The translations under genes and the position numbers were made by a program. Below, piece after piece: positions 36,423 to 46,200 of a stretch of DNA of 64,000 nucleotides (positions are counted from its first letter, which is position 1; every line of letters starts with the position of its first letter). The notes under the pieces are model-generated. The model was not told the origin of the DNA and searched no databases. It saw only the letters and a program-made list of their open reading frames with translations. Source of the stretch: Clostridium cadaveris (GTDB taxonomy: Bacteria; Bacillota; Clostridia; Clostridiales; Clostridiaceae); assembly GCF_020911725.1 (NCBI RefSeq), contig NZ_CP076620.1:2236501-2300500 (forward strand), read 5' to 3'.

Positions 36423-37235
36423 TTACCTCGTTTCTTTGGATTTTGGTTTCTTTTTCTTTCTCTGGGGCTGTTTATGCTCCGTTTTCCTGTTAGCACTTTT
36501 CGCCCTGTCGTAAGCTCCGCTTTTGTCCAGGGCGGAAGTGCCAATCTCTGCTTCCTGCTCCTTGCGGCTCTCCTTGATTTTCCACAGTTCCTCTCTGACA
36601 GAAGGTTTCTCCTTAGTCATAGTAGCCCCCTCTGCGGACTTCTTTGGCTGCTCTGAGGTAGGCTCGGACTGAGGGGATTTTTCTGTCTTTGCCACCGAGG
36701 GGTTTGGGGCGTTTTCCTCCTTCTGGACAGGCTTGCCCAGAAGCTCGTCAAGCAGCTTATCTTTCTCCGCCTTTTCCTGCACACCAATATCTGGCTCTGG
36801 CTGACCGTCCTTTGCATCTTTGGATTTCTCGGCTTCCGTCACAATAGAAGCGGTATCCACCGAAGCAAGATTAAAGCGTTCCACGATACGGCTAATTTTC
36901 GATGCGTCCTCGGCACGGGCGATGACATCGACCTCCGCATTGGGGTCTTTGTTTTTCCTGTCTGTGAGAACGCAGTAAAGCACACCGTATTTTTTTGCTT
37001 CCTGCGTGAACTTCTTTAAGTCGCCGCTTTTGACGGTAAAGACTTTCAACTCCTTACCAGAACGGAGCATGCACGTCAGCCTTGCTTTGCCCTTGGTTTT
37101 CTTTTCTTCTTTGAGAATGGAATACAACAGGATAGCGATGTTCTTCGCACCTGCACCTGTGATTTTGGCAGCGACCTCAAAGCCCTCCAAGCTGATTCGG
37201 ACGATTTGTTCTGCCGCTTCGCCGCCTGTGTTCAT
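36423..37235 (-). CDS. pcfB: PcfB-family relaxosome/coupling adaptor (DUF3801)
   Basis: A 270-residue protein whose first 130 residues match the PcfB/DUF3801 domain (ISLEGFEVAAKITGAGAKNIAILLYS; KKYGVLYCVLTDRK). The rest is low-complexity, charged and probably disordered, with a basic end. In pCF10, PcfB binds relaxase and coupling protein. It overlaps the relaxase gene by 59 bases. Confidence 0.88.
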   Translation of the reverse strand: MNTGGEAAEQIVRISLEGFEVAAKITGAGAKNIAILLYSILKEEKKTKGKARLTCMLRSGKELKVFTVKSGDLKKFTQEAKKYGVLYCVLTDRKNKDPNAEVDVIARAEDASKISRIVERFNLASVDTASIVTEAEKSKDAKDGQPEPDIGVQEKAEKDKLLDELLGKPVQKEENAPNPSVAKTEKSPQSEPTSEQPKKSAEGATMTKEKPSVREELWKIKESRKEQEAEIGTSALDKSGAYDRAKSANRKTEHKQPQRKKKKPKSKETR

Positions 37236-38589
37236 TCTTCATCAGCTCCTTTCTTTGCTGTTCGTTTTCGTCTGCCCGTATCGTCTGCAATTTTTCTTTG
37301 AGGGTATCACTACGGGCGGCGATGCCCTCGCACATTCTGACCTCCTTTCGGATAATTTTCAGCCGTCCCGAAATATCGGAAAGCTCCGCCTTGACCGCTT
37401 CCTTTTCTTCACCGCTTATCCTGCGGGATTTGGAGTAAAGCTCCTTTCGCTTCTGAAGCAGGGCAGACATCTCCGTTTCCAGAGAGCCTTTATATGAACA
37501 AAGCTGCTCCGCCGTATCAATGTGATTGCGGCAAAGCAACCTTGTTTCCAGTGTGATGGCTTCCATCTTCATAAGGTCGTCCTTTAGGAGATAATGAAGC
37601 CGTGCATAATTTTGTTTTCTGCCTTTTGGCAGGATACCGAGCTTGTAGCAGTAATGGAGATACAGCCCACGCAAGCCGCCCATTTTCTTGGCATTCTTCA
37701 ATGAGCCTTTGACCCGATAGACCTTGACCTGCGGCTGTGGCTCTGAGAAGCTCTGGAATTTGACCGCATAGGAATTTTCGCTGATACGCTCCATAATCCT
37801 GTCATTGGTGTATTCCTCTCCAAGCTTATAAAGCCGCTTGGGTCTTTGCCAGCCCTTGCCGATAATCGTCCAATACTTGCGGTCGGGGTCAAAGTTTATG
37901 CGGTAGCCCATTTCTGCCAACTGGCGGTCAAAGTCTTTCAGCGTAAATGATTTGCTGATAGCTTCATCCACCGCTTGTCTGGCAACATTATCCCTCGTGG
38001 GTCGCCCCTGCTTTTCGGCTTGGTAAAGGGCGTAGGGCTTTTTCTTGCCGCTTGGGTGTTCGATGACAGACAAGGCATACTCACGGCAAAGCTCATCGGA
38101 ACGCTGGCGGAGCAGCCGCAGATTTGCTTTGTTGTCGTGGTAGTGCATACCGTCCGCAAAAGAAACAGAGTTCACGACAAAGTGATTATGCAGGCAGTCG
38201 GTATTTAGGTGGGTGGCGACAATGACCTGAAACCTGTCGCCCCACATTCGCTCGGCAAGTTTAACGCCGACCTCGTGTGCCTGCTCTGGCGTAACCTCAC
38301 CGTGCTTGAAGCTCTGGAAGCCGTGATAGCAGACAATCTCACTCGTGTCGCTCCATCCCGCTTTGGTAATCATCATTTCATCTCTGGCGGTGGTCGGGTC
38401 ACAATTTACACCTGTGACAAAGAAACGCTGCTCGGTCTTATTCTTATTAGTAGCGTACTCCATTACATCGACCATCGCCTGCAGGTCGGCTTCGGTGTAT
38501 TTGGGATTGGCGGTCTTTGCAGGATTTTCGGCATAGTCGATTGGATGGTCGAGCCTGCCACGCACATCCCATATCTCGCAGACCGCCAT
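37177..38589 (-). CDS. mobA: Relaxase/mobilisation nuclease
   Basis: A 470-residue relaxase that should nick oriT and pilot the strand. The histidine motif HLNTDCLHNHFVVN (127-140) fits the HxxxHxHxN-type metal site of MobA/VirD2-family relaxases; upstream conserved segments include FVTGVNC and CYHGFQSF. The C-terminal third is a coiled-coil, charged region. The start overlaps the MobC stop by one base. Confidence 0.9.
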   Translation of the reverse strand: MAVCEIWDVRGRLDHPIDYAENPAKTANPKYTEADLQAMVDVMEYATNKNKTEQRFFVTGVNCDPTTARDEMMITKAGWSDTSEIVCYHGFQSFKHGEVTPEQAHEVGVKLAERMWGDRFQVIVATHLNTDCLHNHFVVNSVSFADGMHYHDNKANLRLLRQRSDELCREYALSVIEHPSGKKKPYALYQAEKQGRPTRDNVARQAVDEAISKSFTLKDFDRQLAEMGYRINFDPDRKYWTIIGKGWQRPKRLYKLGEEYTNDRIMERISENSYAVKFQSFSEPQPQVKVYRVKGSLKNAKKMGGLRGLYLHYCYKLGILPKGRKQNYARLHYLLKDDLMKMEAITLETRLLCRNHIDTAEQLCSYKGSLETEMSALLQKRKELYSKSRRISGEEKEAVKAELSDISGRLKIIRKEVRMCEGIAARSDTLKEKLQTIRADENEQQRKELMKNEHRRRSGRTNRPNQLGGL

Positions 38590-38918
38590 TACGATGACCT
38601 GCGTGGAAGCAGATACCTTTTGCGAATGTCAATCTGAAATTCGTGCCACTTCCTTGCTTCCTCACGGAGCATCGGGGTATCCACAAAGCCGAGGGCGTTT
38701 GCCTTAACCGCAAGCTGATTGATACGGTTGCCAATAGCGGACAGCTCACGCATCATTTTATAGAACTCTGGGTCGGGCTTTTCGCAGAGCTGATAGCCCC
38801 TTACCATTTCTCTTAAAAAGGCTTCTTTTGAGCGACCCGATTTCCGCACAAGCTCATTAAGGTGTTCGGCTTCCTCCTCAGTCAGACGGAAAAGTATCTG
38901 CACATTTCTTTTTCGCAT
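38589..38918 (-). CDS. mobC: MobC-family relaxosome accessory protein
   Basis: A 109-residue protein with an N-terminal ribbon-helix-helix (RNVQILFRLTEEEAEHLNEL) and the MobC C-terminal helices (MMRELSAIGNRINQLAVKAN). MobC proteins bind oriT and help the relaxase open DNA. The start lies within the upstream 50-codon gene, suggesting coupling. Confidence 0.9.
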   Translation of the reverse strand: MRKRNVQILFRLTEEEAEHLNELVRKSGRSKEAFLREMVRGYQLCEKPDPEFYKMMRELSAIGNRINQLAVKANALGFVDTPMLREEARKWHEFQIDIRKRYLLPRRSS

Positions 38919-39030
38919 TGTCCTCTTCCTTTCTCTCGGAAAGTCTGTTTATCTGCAAGCAGCACATACACACAACGCCGAACAGACCGCCGAGCATTGT
39001 GCCGATAATGAATAATAAGAACTCACTCAT
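38878..39030 (-). CDS. DUF3789-type small membrane protein
   Basis: 50 residues (MSEFLLFIIGTMLGGLFGVV, then CMCCLQINRLSE), one membrane helix followed by a basic tail, matching the DUF3789 pattern. AAGGAG lies eight bases upstream. It overlaps the mobC start by 41 bases in another frame. Function unknown. Confidence 0.75.
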   Translation of the reverse strand: MSEFLLFIIGTMLGGLFGVVCMCCLQINRLSERKEEDNAKKKCADTFPSD

Positions 39031-39060
39031 TCTTGAACTCCTTTCTGTTCTCACGGGGTA

Positions 39061-39110
39061 TTAGGGGCTGCCCCCTAACAAGCGAATTTGGCTAACCAAA
39101 TTCAGTGCTT
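39061..39110. other. Candidate oriT: two adjacent inverted repeats
   Basis: TTAGGGG-CTGC-CCCCTAA (39061-39078) and GAATTTGG-CTAA-CCAAATTC (39084-39103) are perfect inverted repeats in the short gap just upstream of the DUF3789-mobC-relaxase genes. Inverted repeats beside a nick site are the usual make-up of an origin of transfer. The nick position cannot be read directly. Confidence 0.55.
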
Positions 39111-39123
39111 GGTAAGACATTGC

Positions 39124-39423
39124 TTAATCCTCGTCCTCATACATACATTCTCCACACATCGGGCAGTAGTACGGACAGTCCGAACAGCAGGCGTCCTCCA
39201 TATCTCCATCCTCGTCTGCATTTTCTTCACAACCGTCCTCATCATACTCGTCAGCGTCCTGAATATCGGCTTCGCCGCATACAAAATCCTCATCAGAAAA
39301 CTCGATAAGGTCGGTATCAAAGAGAACGATTTTGACTTTCTCCGCCGCCTGTTCGGGGCTGTCGGCATAGACGGAAATGGTCTTTTCATAGTGTCCTGTG
39401 AGCGTCACATCATACTTTTTCAA
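39124..39423 (-). CDS. pcfM: DpnD/PcfM-family protein
   Basis: 99 residues with the PcfM/DpnD N-terminus (KKYDVTLTGHYEKTISVYAD; SPEQAAEKV), then a very acidic middle and a cysteine-rich end (CCSDCPYYCPMCGEC) that may bind metal. The start appears to be TTG at 39423 behind GAGG. Function unknown; typical of this ICE family. Confidence 0.78.
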   Translation of the reverse strand: MKKYDVTLTGHYEKTISVYADSPEQAAEKVKIVLFDTDLIEFSDEDFVCGEADIQDADEYDEDGCEENADEDGDMEDACCSDCPYYCPMCGECMYEDED

Positions 39424-39508
39424 TGGTTAATTCCTCGCTTTCATTCTTAAATTTTTGTTGGTCTGGCTGTCTTTCTTCTTGAAAATCTGCTATACAATCA
39501 ACGGGCAT
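39410..39508 (-). CDS. Possible 32-residue peptide between primase and pcfM
   Basis: ATG at 39508 within the primase end, reading MPVDCIADFQEERQPD, stop at 39410 inside pcfM. A GGAGG lies very close (one base) to the ATG, which is poor spacing. It may only couple translation. Confidence 0.3.
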   Translation of the reverse strand: MPVDCIADFQEERQPDQQKFKNESEELTIEKV

Positions 39509-40487
39509 CCCTCCTTTCACGGGCGGGCTTCTGCCTTGCAAGCCCCAGATAGGACATTAAAAAATCGTTGACATCTTTTCCGACAGGCGGCGGGGCGTCA
39601 ACGATTTGGTAGTCCTTTTTCAGTAATTCTGTTAAGGCGGCAGTACATAGCCTGCCTGTCTTGTCATTGTCCAAGTGCAGGATAATGGTCTTGATTGGCG
39701 GGTTTTCCCGCAGGTAGGTGGAGAGGGCAACAGGGATTTTGCTCTCGGAAATCTCCTTTTTTGGCTGATACACGCCCGACAGGGAGAGCAGGTTTTCCGC
39801 ACGGTAGTCCTTCCCCTCGCACTTGAGGTAGGTGGCGTAGGACAATAAATCAATGGCGGCTTCAAATAAATGCACGGTATCTGTCGGCTCTCTTGCCAGA
39901 AGTCGGAACGAATACCGCTTGTCGCTGCCCGATGCGTCCTGTTTGAAAGTGCTGCCGAGCGTACTTCTAAGAGCCGCATACTTGGGCGTTCCGCTTTCAT
40001 CTTTGCCAATAAAAACGGCGTTGTGATAGTCGGCACTCTCATAAAGCGTGCCGTCTGAGATACACTCCTGTATGAGCTGATAGTCAATACCACGCCCGAA
40101 AAGATACTGTATCACTCTGTTACAATCCTTATTTTTTGGCGGCTGGAGCAGGACTTTCGGTTTATCTTTCTTGGGAGCAGGGGGTGGCTTCCATTCCGCC
40201 ATCGTCTGTCCCGTGAGAATTTCCACGGCTTCTACGAAGTCATATTCCTCGACCTTGATGAGATAGTCGAGGGCAGAATAGCCGCCGAAACCTCTCGACC
40301 ACCAATACCATTTGCCGTTGGAAATCTTTAAGCTGTCGTGTTCTGCTGTACAGTACACATTGCTTGTGCCTTTGACCTTAACGAGATTGCTCGGCTCAAA
40401 CTCACGCAGATAGGATAACAAATCAATCTGCCGTACCCGTTCAAGCACATCTGGGTCAATCTGCACATAGGGTCGGTTAGTTCTCAA
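39498..40487 (-). CDS. Toprim-domain primase-like protein (DUF3991 + Toprim)
   Basis: A 329-residue protein: N-terminal CHC2-like/DUF3991 region (residues about 10-160, WYWWSRGFGGYSALDYL) and a Toprim domain (VHLFEAAIDLLSYATYL; TIILHLDNDKTG). It probably makes primers on the transferred strand. It was probably next to the gene at 42856 before the PLD/SEC-C insertion. Confidence 0.85.
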   Translation of the reverse strand: MRTNRPYVQIDPDVLERVRQIDLLSYLREFEPSNLVKVKGTSNVYCTAEHDSLKISNGKWYWWSRGFGGYSALDYLIKVEEYDFVEAVEILTGQTMAEWKPPPAPKKDKPKVLLQPPKNKDCNRVIQYLFGRGIDYQLIQECISDGTLYESADYHNAVFIGKDESGTPKYAALRSTLGSTFKQDASGSDKRYSFRLLAREPTDTVHLFEAAIDLLSYATYLKCEGKDYRAENLLSLSGVYQPKKEISESKIPVALSTYLRENPPIKTIILHLDNDKTGRLCTAALTELLKKDYQIVDAPPPVGKDVNDFLMSYLGLARQKPARERRDAR

Positions 40488-40508
40488 TGGATAAAATCAC
40501 CTCCAGAA

Positions 40509-40556
40509 ATAGAAAAAGCCGAGGGGCTTTCGTTAAATGAAAACCTCTCGGCTATG
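40509..40556 (-). terminator. Terminator after the PLD-fold gene
   Basis: Minus strand AGCCGAG...CTCGGCT stem with TTTTTC following; it lies between the PLD-fold stop and the primase start and closes the two-gene cargo. Confidence 0.75.
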
Positions 40557-40560
40557 TAAG

Positions 40561-41307
40561 TTACCAATTAAATTTTTCTTTCTTCTTGAGCTTCATAAAT
40601 TCATCTGCAAATTTTTCAGCTGTTTCACGGTTCTTATCAATACTAATTGTTTCTTTATTATATTGTGCTGCCCGTGTCCAATTAAAAGTCCCATGAATAA
40701 CTGTTTGTAAATCAATAATACAAAACTTATCGTGCATTATATTTTTGTAAAGTGATTCAATAGACACCCAGTATACTTCAAAATTTTCATCTAAATTAAA
40801 TGAAGCATTCCTATTTTTATCATTATCATCTATAACAATCTGGATATTTAGCCCTTGCCGTTTTTTCTTCTTAAGCTCATTGAAAATGGCTGGGTCGGTA
40901 AACCAAGCCATTGCAATCCAAATAAGATATTTTGCCGCCTTAATCTCATCAATTATCTGGTGCTGTATATCTTCAAATAATATCTCTTGGCTTATTTCTT
41001 CATCGTTAGGCAATGCTCCTGGCTTTATCTCCACACCAAAAAGTTCATAATCATCATTGGGCGGATATATTTCATAACAGATATCACATAAATAGTCGCT
41101 ATATGATTTAAGTTCAATGAGTTTATCTGGAATAATGCAAAGGTAAATATATTCCTTATAATGATTCCATAGGTGATATGTAAATTCTCCTGTCTGCTCA
41201 TAGTGTATCGTTACTAATCTAAGTAAATTAATAATTTTTTCTTTGTCTGGGTGGTCGCTAATCTTAACAGTGTCAATAAGCAACTTTTTGAAATCTTTTT
41301 CTTGCAT
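40561..41307 (-). CDS. Phospholipase-D-fold nuclease-like protein (cargo)
   Basis: 248 residues from the ATG at 41307 (GGAGGATACTAC upstream). The C-terminal half (about 125-230) is a single PLD-type domain with the HKD-type motif MHDKFCIIDLQTVIHGTFNWT split as HxKxxxxD plus GTFNWT; the first part is helical and unassigned. One HKD copy implies dimerisation for catalysis, as in Nuc/BfiI. Codon use is much more AT-rich than the ICE genes. It follows the SEC-C gene by 82 bases and probably shares its promoter. Possible DNA- or RNA-targeting defence effector. Confidence 0.85.
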   Translation of the reverse strand: MQEKDFKKLLIDTVKISDHPDKEKIINLLRLVTIHYEQTGEFTYHLWNHYKEYIYLCIIPDKLIELKSYSDYLCDICYEIYPPNDDYELFGVEIKPGALPNDEEISQEILFEDIQHQIIDEIKAAKYLIWIAMAWFTDPAIFNELKKKKRQGLNIQIVIDDNDKNRNASFNLDENFEVYWVSIESLYKNIMHDKFCIIDLQTVIHGTFNWTRAAQYNKETISIDKNRETAEKFADEFMKLKKKEKFNW

Positions 41308-41389
41308 GTAGTATCCTCCTGCCAATTTTATTAGTCATTTTCACAAAATTCGTGCTTTTAACTATTTTTAAACTTATAACATAAACTAA

Positions 41390-42745
41390 TCATTTCCCGC
41401 AGCATCGCTTATATTTTTTTCCACTACCACACGGACAAGGTTCGTTTCTTCCGATTTTCTTTTTCTTTTGCTGTTGCTTATCCACTCTTATTTTACTGGC
41501 AACAAAACTCGGAGCAATCCCCTTTTGTATAAAATCTATTTTTCTCAAGTTATATACTAACTCTAATACATAAAATATAATGCGGAAATTTTCTATACAT
41601 AAATCCGCAAAATCTATTAAATACAAATCAACGGACTTATTTCTATCTTTGAAAGTAATCAATTGTGTTTCATAATCAATATCACTATCAAAATGCTGGA
41701 TGGCGTTTCTAACTCGGTTGTTCAAACTACTAATAGGTTTGCCAAATGGTTCTTTTTCGTCTACATATCCATTTTTCATTTTATTTCCGTTAGATTCCCT
41801 AATAAAATCTTGATAGGTCTTGCCATTAACACACTTTGTTGAATCATTCCGAACAAAAATGTTATTAAGTCCCAAAATCACTTTAAGATTATCAAATATC
41901 CACTCATAACTTTTGGCATAAAAGTCTGTCAGCTCATCAAAATTAGCGGTCATAATGCCAAATTGATTTTTATCAACATTTTCAAGACAATCTCCATTTT
42001 TTAGAGCTATTACGGGAATTAATTGCTCATATACCTTAGCAAATAACTCAATTAGTTTGAATCCTTTTGTTTCAATGCTATTGAAATCAATCTTGCTGTT
42101 AGCAATAAATTCGCTAATCTGGGTAAGATAATTTCTATCCTCAATTACTAATTGTCCTATTTTCGTATACTCTCCTAAAGTATCTTTGCCAATAATGATT
42201 GAAATGCCTGTTGTGGTGAGCAAAAGTTGGTGTAAAGCTACTGCCGCATCAAAGTTGTTTTTTACTTCTGAAAAAGGAATATACGGGTACTGTTTAATCA
42301 TGTCCGTAACCCTTGCAAAGAGTATCCTATCTTGGTTATTCCAAAATAACTCAAAATTTTGTTTCATCTCACTCAATCCAGACTTAACAAAATTAGCAAA
42401 ATATATGGTTTTTTGCGTTTCCTCTATTGCCTTTTCATTACTCCCGTAAAGTAAAAGATTTCGCATATATGGAGAAAGCTCAATTTCATTTAGTTTTTTG
42501 TGGGTGGCTTTTCTGGTAGGGAATTCGGCTGATAATTCAACTGAGTAAAATTCCTCATCATCACATTGTACAATATCAGCATTTTCAACATTGATATTAT
42601 TATCTTCTACAAAAACTTTTCCATATATAGTAGAATGACACTTGGGGCAACGGACATGAAAAGGAATATCAAATAATCCAATTTGAGCACGAAGATTTAT
42701 CTTCATTTTACAAGCATTACACTGAACAAACACATTATTGACCAT
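41390..42745 (-). CDS. Zinc-ribbon and SEC-C domain protein (cargo)
   Basis: 451 residues. The N-terminus has CNAC...CPKC, a zinc ribbon. The C-terminus is a SEC-C motif ([19 protein letters not shown]), a metal-binding tag that occurs in SecA and in many stress proteins. The middle (about 90-410) is helical with no recognised domain; [14 protein letters not shown] resembles a HEPN/MAE-type Rx4-6H pattern but is not conclusive. Low GC and own promoter mark it as cargo with the PLD gene. Function unknown. Confidence 0.8.
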   Translation of the reverse strand: MVNNVFVQCNACKMKINLRAQIGLFDIPFHVRCPKCHSTIYGKVFVEDNNINVENADIVQCDDEEFYSVELSAEFPTRKATHKKLNEIELSPYMRNLLLYGSNEKAIEETQKTIYFANFVKSGLSEMKQNFELFWNNQDRILFARVTDMIKQYPYIPFSEVKNNFDAAVALHQLLLTTTGISIIIGKDTLGEYTKIGQLVIEDRNYLTQISEFIANSKIDFNSIETKGFKLIELFAKVYEQLIPVIALKNGDCLENVDKNQFGIMTANFDELTDFYAKSYEWIFDNLKVILGLNNIFVRNDSTKCVNGKTYQDFIRESNGNKMKNGYVDEKEPFGKPISSLNNRVRNAIQHFDSDIDYETQLITFKDRNKSVDLYLIDFADLCIENFRIIFYVLELVYNLRKIDFIQKGIAPSFVASKIRVDKQQQKKKKIGRNEPCPCGSGKKYKRCCGK

Positions 42746-42769
42746 ATTTTATCTCCTCTCGTTTTTATA

Positions 42770-42797
42770 ATTATATCAGTTTCCTACGGAAAACTCC
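42770..42797 (-). promoter_or_regulatory. Promoter and near-palindrome before the SEC-C gene
   Basis: Minus strand TATAAT at 42770-42775, 25 bases before the ATG. Just upstream is a near-perfect inverted repeat AGTTTTCC-GTA-GGAAACT, between the -35 and -10 positions, as expected of an operator. The -35 is weak. Confidence 0.5.
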
Positions 42798-42812
42798 ATA
42801 TAATACCCATAT

Positions 42813-42838
42813 GAAAAGACGGCATCAGCTTAACGCCA
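42813..42838 (-). terminator. Terminator after the gene at 42856
   Basis: CGGCATTGG, loop, CTGATGCCG followed by TCTTTTC on the minus strand. It separates the ICE backbone from the low-GC cargo. Confidence 0.7.
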
Positions 42839-42855
42839 ATGCCGCCCATTCTCGG

Positions 42856-43203
42856 TTATAAAATTCCTGCCTTTTTGAGATACCCAACGCTGTCATAGCA
42901 CCCTCTGAAATAGATTGCTTCCTGCTGCATATCGCTGAGCCTGTTCCGAAGCTCCAAAACTTTTATCAAAGCCTTACACTCCTGCTCGGATAAATCGCTC
43001 GGCTTTTCCGTATCCAGAGCCTCCATCACTTTTGGATACTCCTTGTAGAGTTCCTCTATCCTTTCCTCTATGGAACGGTATTCTGGATTTTCTTTGGGCA
43101 GCTTTGCGATAACGGAGCTTAGATATTCAGCAAAGATGTTGCTATGCACATCAACAAAGGTTTCAAATCTGAAATTATCAAGCACACCTTTCACCTCCGA
43201 CAT
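42856..43203 (-). CDS. Small conserved ICE protein, unknown function
   Basis: A 115-residue acidic helical protein (MSEVKGVLDNFRFETFVDVH...). It sits after the giant methylase/helicase gene with 59 bases between. It contains no recognised domain, but such a gene commonly follows this giant gene in Tn1549-type elements. A role in DNA processing is inferred only from position. Confidence 0.65.
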   Translation of the reverse strand: MSEVKGVLDNFRFETFVDVHSNIFAEYLSSVIAKLPKENPEYRSIEERIEELYKEYPKVMEALDTEKPSDLSEQECKALIKVLELRNRLSDMQQEAIYFRGCYDSVGYLKKAGIL

Positions 43204-43262
43204 TTACTAATCTACACCTATTATACTTCCCAGAAATCAGCAATACAAATATGCAAACCGCA

Positions 43263-46200
43263 TTATCTCTCCCGACTTGCACATTTTCTTTCGGGCTGTT
43301 CTTCTGTCTGCTCTGGCTCGGTATCCATAACGGAAGTATCTTTTTCATTTAGATTCAGCTCAATGTTAAGAGCGTTCAGCCGTTCCGCTTTTTCTTTCAA
43401 CTCATCTTCAAAGGCAAAAGGCTTCTTGATTTCCTCCTTTGCGGTTTCAAGCTGTGCGATAGTTTCCGCCTTTTTGGTCTTGGCAGCTTCCAGTCTGGCA
43501 GAGAGCTTTGACAGCTCGTTCTCAATTCGGGTCAGATTTCCGAGGGCATCAGCACCTAAATCAACCTTGTGCTTTGCCTTTCCGCAAAGATTCATACAAT
43601 AATGGGCGTTGACCGTATCATAATAAATCTCCATTCGGAAACCTCGGTAGCTTCCAATTTCTGTGGGTGCAGACATCGGATAATCCTTGCAGATTGCAAG
43701 GAGCATCTCGCCTGCGTCTGCCTTTTCGGTGTAGGTCATACCTTTTAGGGTCATCGGGCAGAACTTATCCTCACCCTGCGGCTTGTGCTGCTCGGCAAGA
43801 GCTGCATCATTTTCATAGCCTGCAATGCGTTCCTCATACTCCTTAATGGTCTGGGGATAGTATTTCAGCACCCTGTCCTCAAGGTCGTAATGTTCGGAAA
43901 GATAACTCTGCTTTAACACTCGAAGCTTTGATACCTGTATATCCAAATCCATCTTTTCCTTAAAACGGGCATCGCCTGTGGCAAGCATTTTAACCTCCGC
44001 AAAGGACAGGGCAACCTCGTCCACATCTTCAGCAGAACGGACAGGGCTTTTGCTCGTCATTATCTGGCTGATAAATTTCTGCTTGCTCTCCACCAACTGA
44101 TAGAGGTAGGCATCAAAAGTTTGCTCAGTCACATAGCGGTAAACCTCCACCTCTGGGAACATATTGCCCTGCCTTTCAATACGCCCCTGCCTTTGTTCAA
44201 GGTCGGAAGGACGCCACGGACAATCAAGGTTATGGATTGCTATGAGCCTGTCCTGCACATTCGTACCTGCTCCCATCTTAGGAGTAGAGCCGAACAGCAC
44301 ACGGACTTCGCCGCTTCTGACCTTGCCGAACAACTCTTTTTTCTGTGCATCGGTGGTCGCTTCGTGAATAAAGCATATCTGCTCCGCAGGGATACCACGG
44401 GCTATCAGTTTCTCCCTCATATCGTCATAGACATTGAAAGTACCGTCATTTTTCGGGGTGGACAGGTCGCAGAACACAAGCTGTGTCGCTTTGGTATCGG
44501 CGTGTTCCTCCCAGATACGGTACACATTATCCACGCAGGCATTGACTTTACTGTCTGGGTCATCTGGCAGCATCGGGTCAATCATTCTCTGGTCAAGAGC
44601 CAGTTTCCGCCCGTCATTGGTTATCTTGAGCATATTGTCGATGTTCGGCTCGACAAGCCTTGCCCTGACTTTCTCAGCCCGCTTCGCAAGGGAAGCTACC
44701 ATTTCGGTCTGTATCTCGCTCGGCTTGGTCTTAATATTGTGGTAATTGACCTTTGGCACGGGGAGTTTTAGCATATCGGCGGTCTGAATATCCGCCACCT
44801 CACGGAACATCTGCATCAGCTCTGGCAGGTTATAGAACTTGGCAAACCTCGTCTTGGCTCGGTAATTTGTGCCTTCGGGTGCTAATTCCAGAGCTGTAAC
44901 CGTTTCTCCAAAGGTGGAAGCCCAACTATCAAAATGCTGTAAACCGTTCTGTGCAAGGGTATCATACTGCAAGTACCTCTGAACAGAGTACAGCTCAACC
45001 ATTGAATTGCTGACAGGCGTACCCGTTGCGAAAACCGTGCCACGGTTGCCCGTGATTTCGTCCAGATAGCGGCATTTCATAAAGAGGTCGCTTGATTTCT
45101 GGGCTTCGGTCTGGGCGATACCGCCCACATTCCGCATCTTGGTGTAGAGGTACAAATTCTTGTAAAAATGGCTCTCATCAATGAAAAGCCTGTCAACGCC
45201 GAGCTGTTCAAAGTCGATGACCGTATCCTTACGCTTAGTGTCGTTGAGCTTTTCGAGTTTTGTCTTGATTGCCTTTCGGGTTTTCATTAACTGTTTGACC
45301 GTGAACTGCTCGCCTTTGGAAGCCTGCACATCGTCAATGCCACGCTCAATATCATCAAGCTGCTTTTCCAACTGCTCCCTCTGGCGTTCTATGCTCATCG
45401 GGATTTTTTCAAACTGCGAATGCCCGATAATGACTGCGTCATAGTCGCCTGTGGCAATCCTGCCGCAGAACTTCTTGCGGTTTCCCGTTTCAAAATCCTG
45501 TTTGGTCGTGACAAGGATATTCGCACTCGGATAAAGCCGCAGATACTCAGAAGCCCACTGACCGACAAGATGATTTGGCACAACAAACATTGACTTCTGG
45601 CATAAGCCGAGCCGTTTGCTTTCCTGTGCAGCGGCTACCATTTCAAAGGTTTTTCCTGCTCCCACCTTATGGGCAAGGAGTGTATTACCGCCATAAAGGA
45701 TATGGGCGATGGCGTTGACTTGATGGGGTCTTAGTGTGATTTCTGGGCTGATACCTCCAAAAGTGATATGGCTTCCGTCATACTCACGGGGTCGCACAGA
45801 GTTAAAAGTGTCGTTGTAATAACGGACAAGGCGGTTTCGCCGTTCTGGGTCTTTCCATATCCAATCCTGAAACGCCTGCTTGATGACTTCCTGCTTCGCC
45901 TGTGCCGCCGTGGTTTCCTTTGCATTGAACACCGCTTTTTTATTGCTGTGTTCGTCATACACATAATCAAAGATACGGGTGTCACGCAGGTTTAAGGTGT
46001 CCTCAATAATACGATAGGCGGAAGCCCTTTTCGTACCATAGGTGCTGTCCGCCTTTACATTCCCCATATCGGAGCTTTTATTCTCTATGAACCAGTCTCC
46101 GTTTATCGGGGTGTATCGTACCTTTAATCTTCCTGCGGCATAGCTTGACGGAGTTAAAAGCTCCATCACAAACCGCTGTATATCTTCCTGCAGTATCCAA

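Noticed and set aside
44121-44771. 216-codon plus-strand frame
   Set aside because: Entirely antisense to the helicase domain of the giant gene, no ribosome site, no known family.
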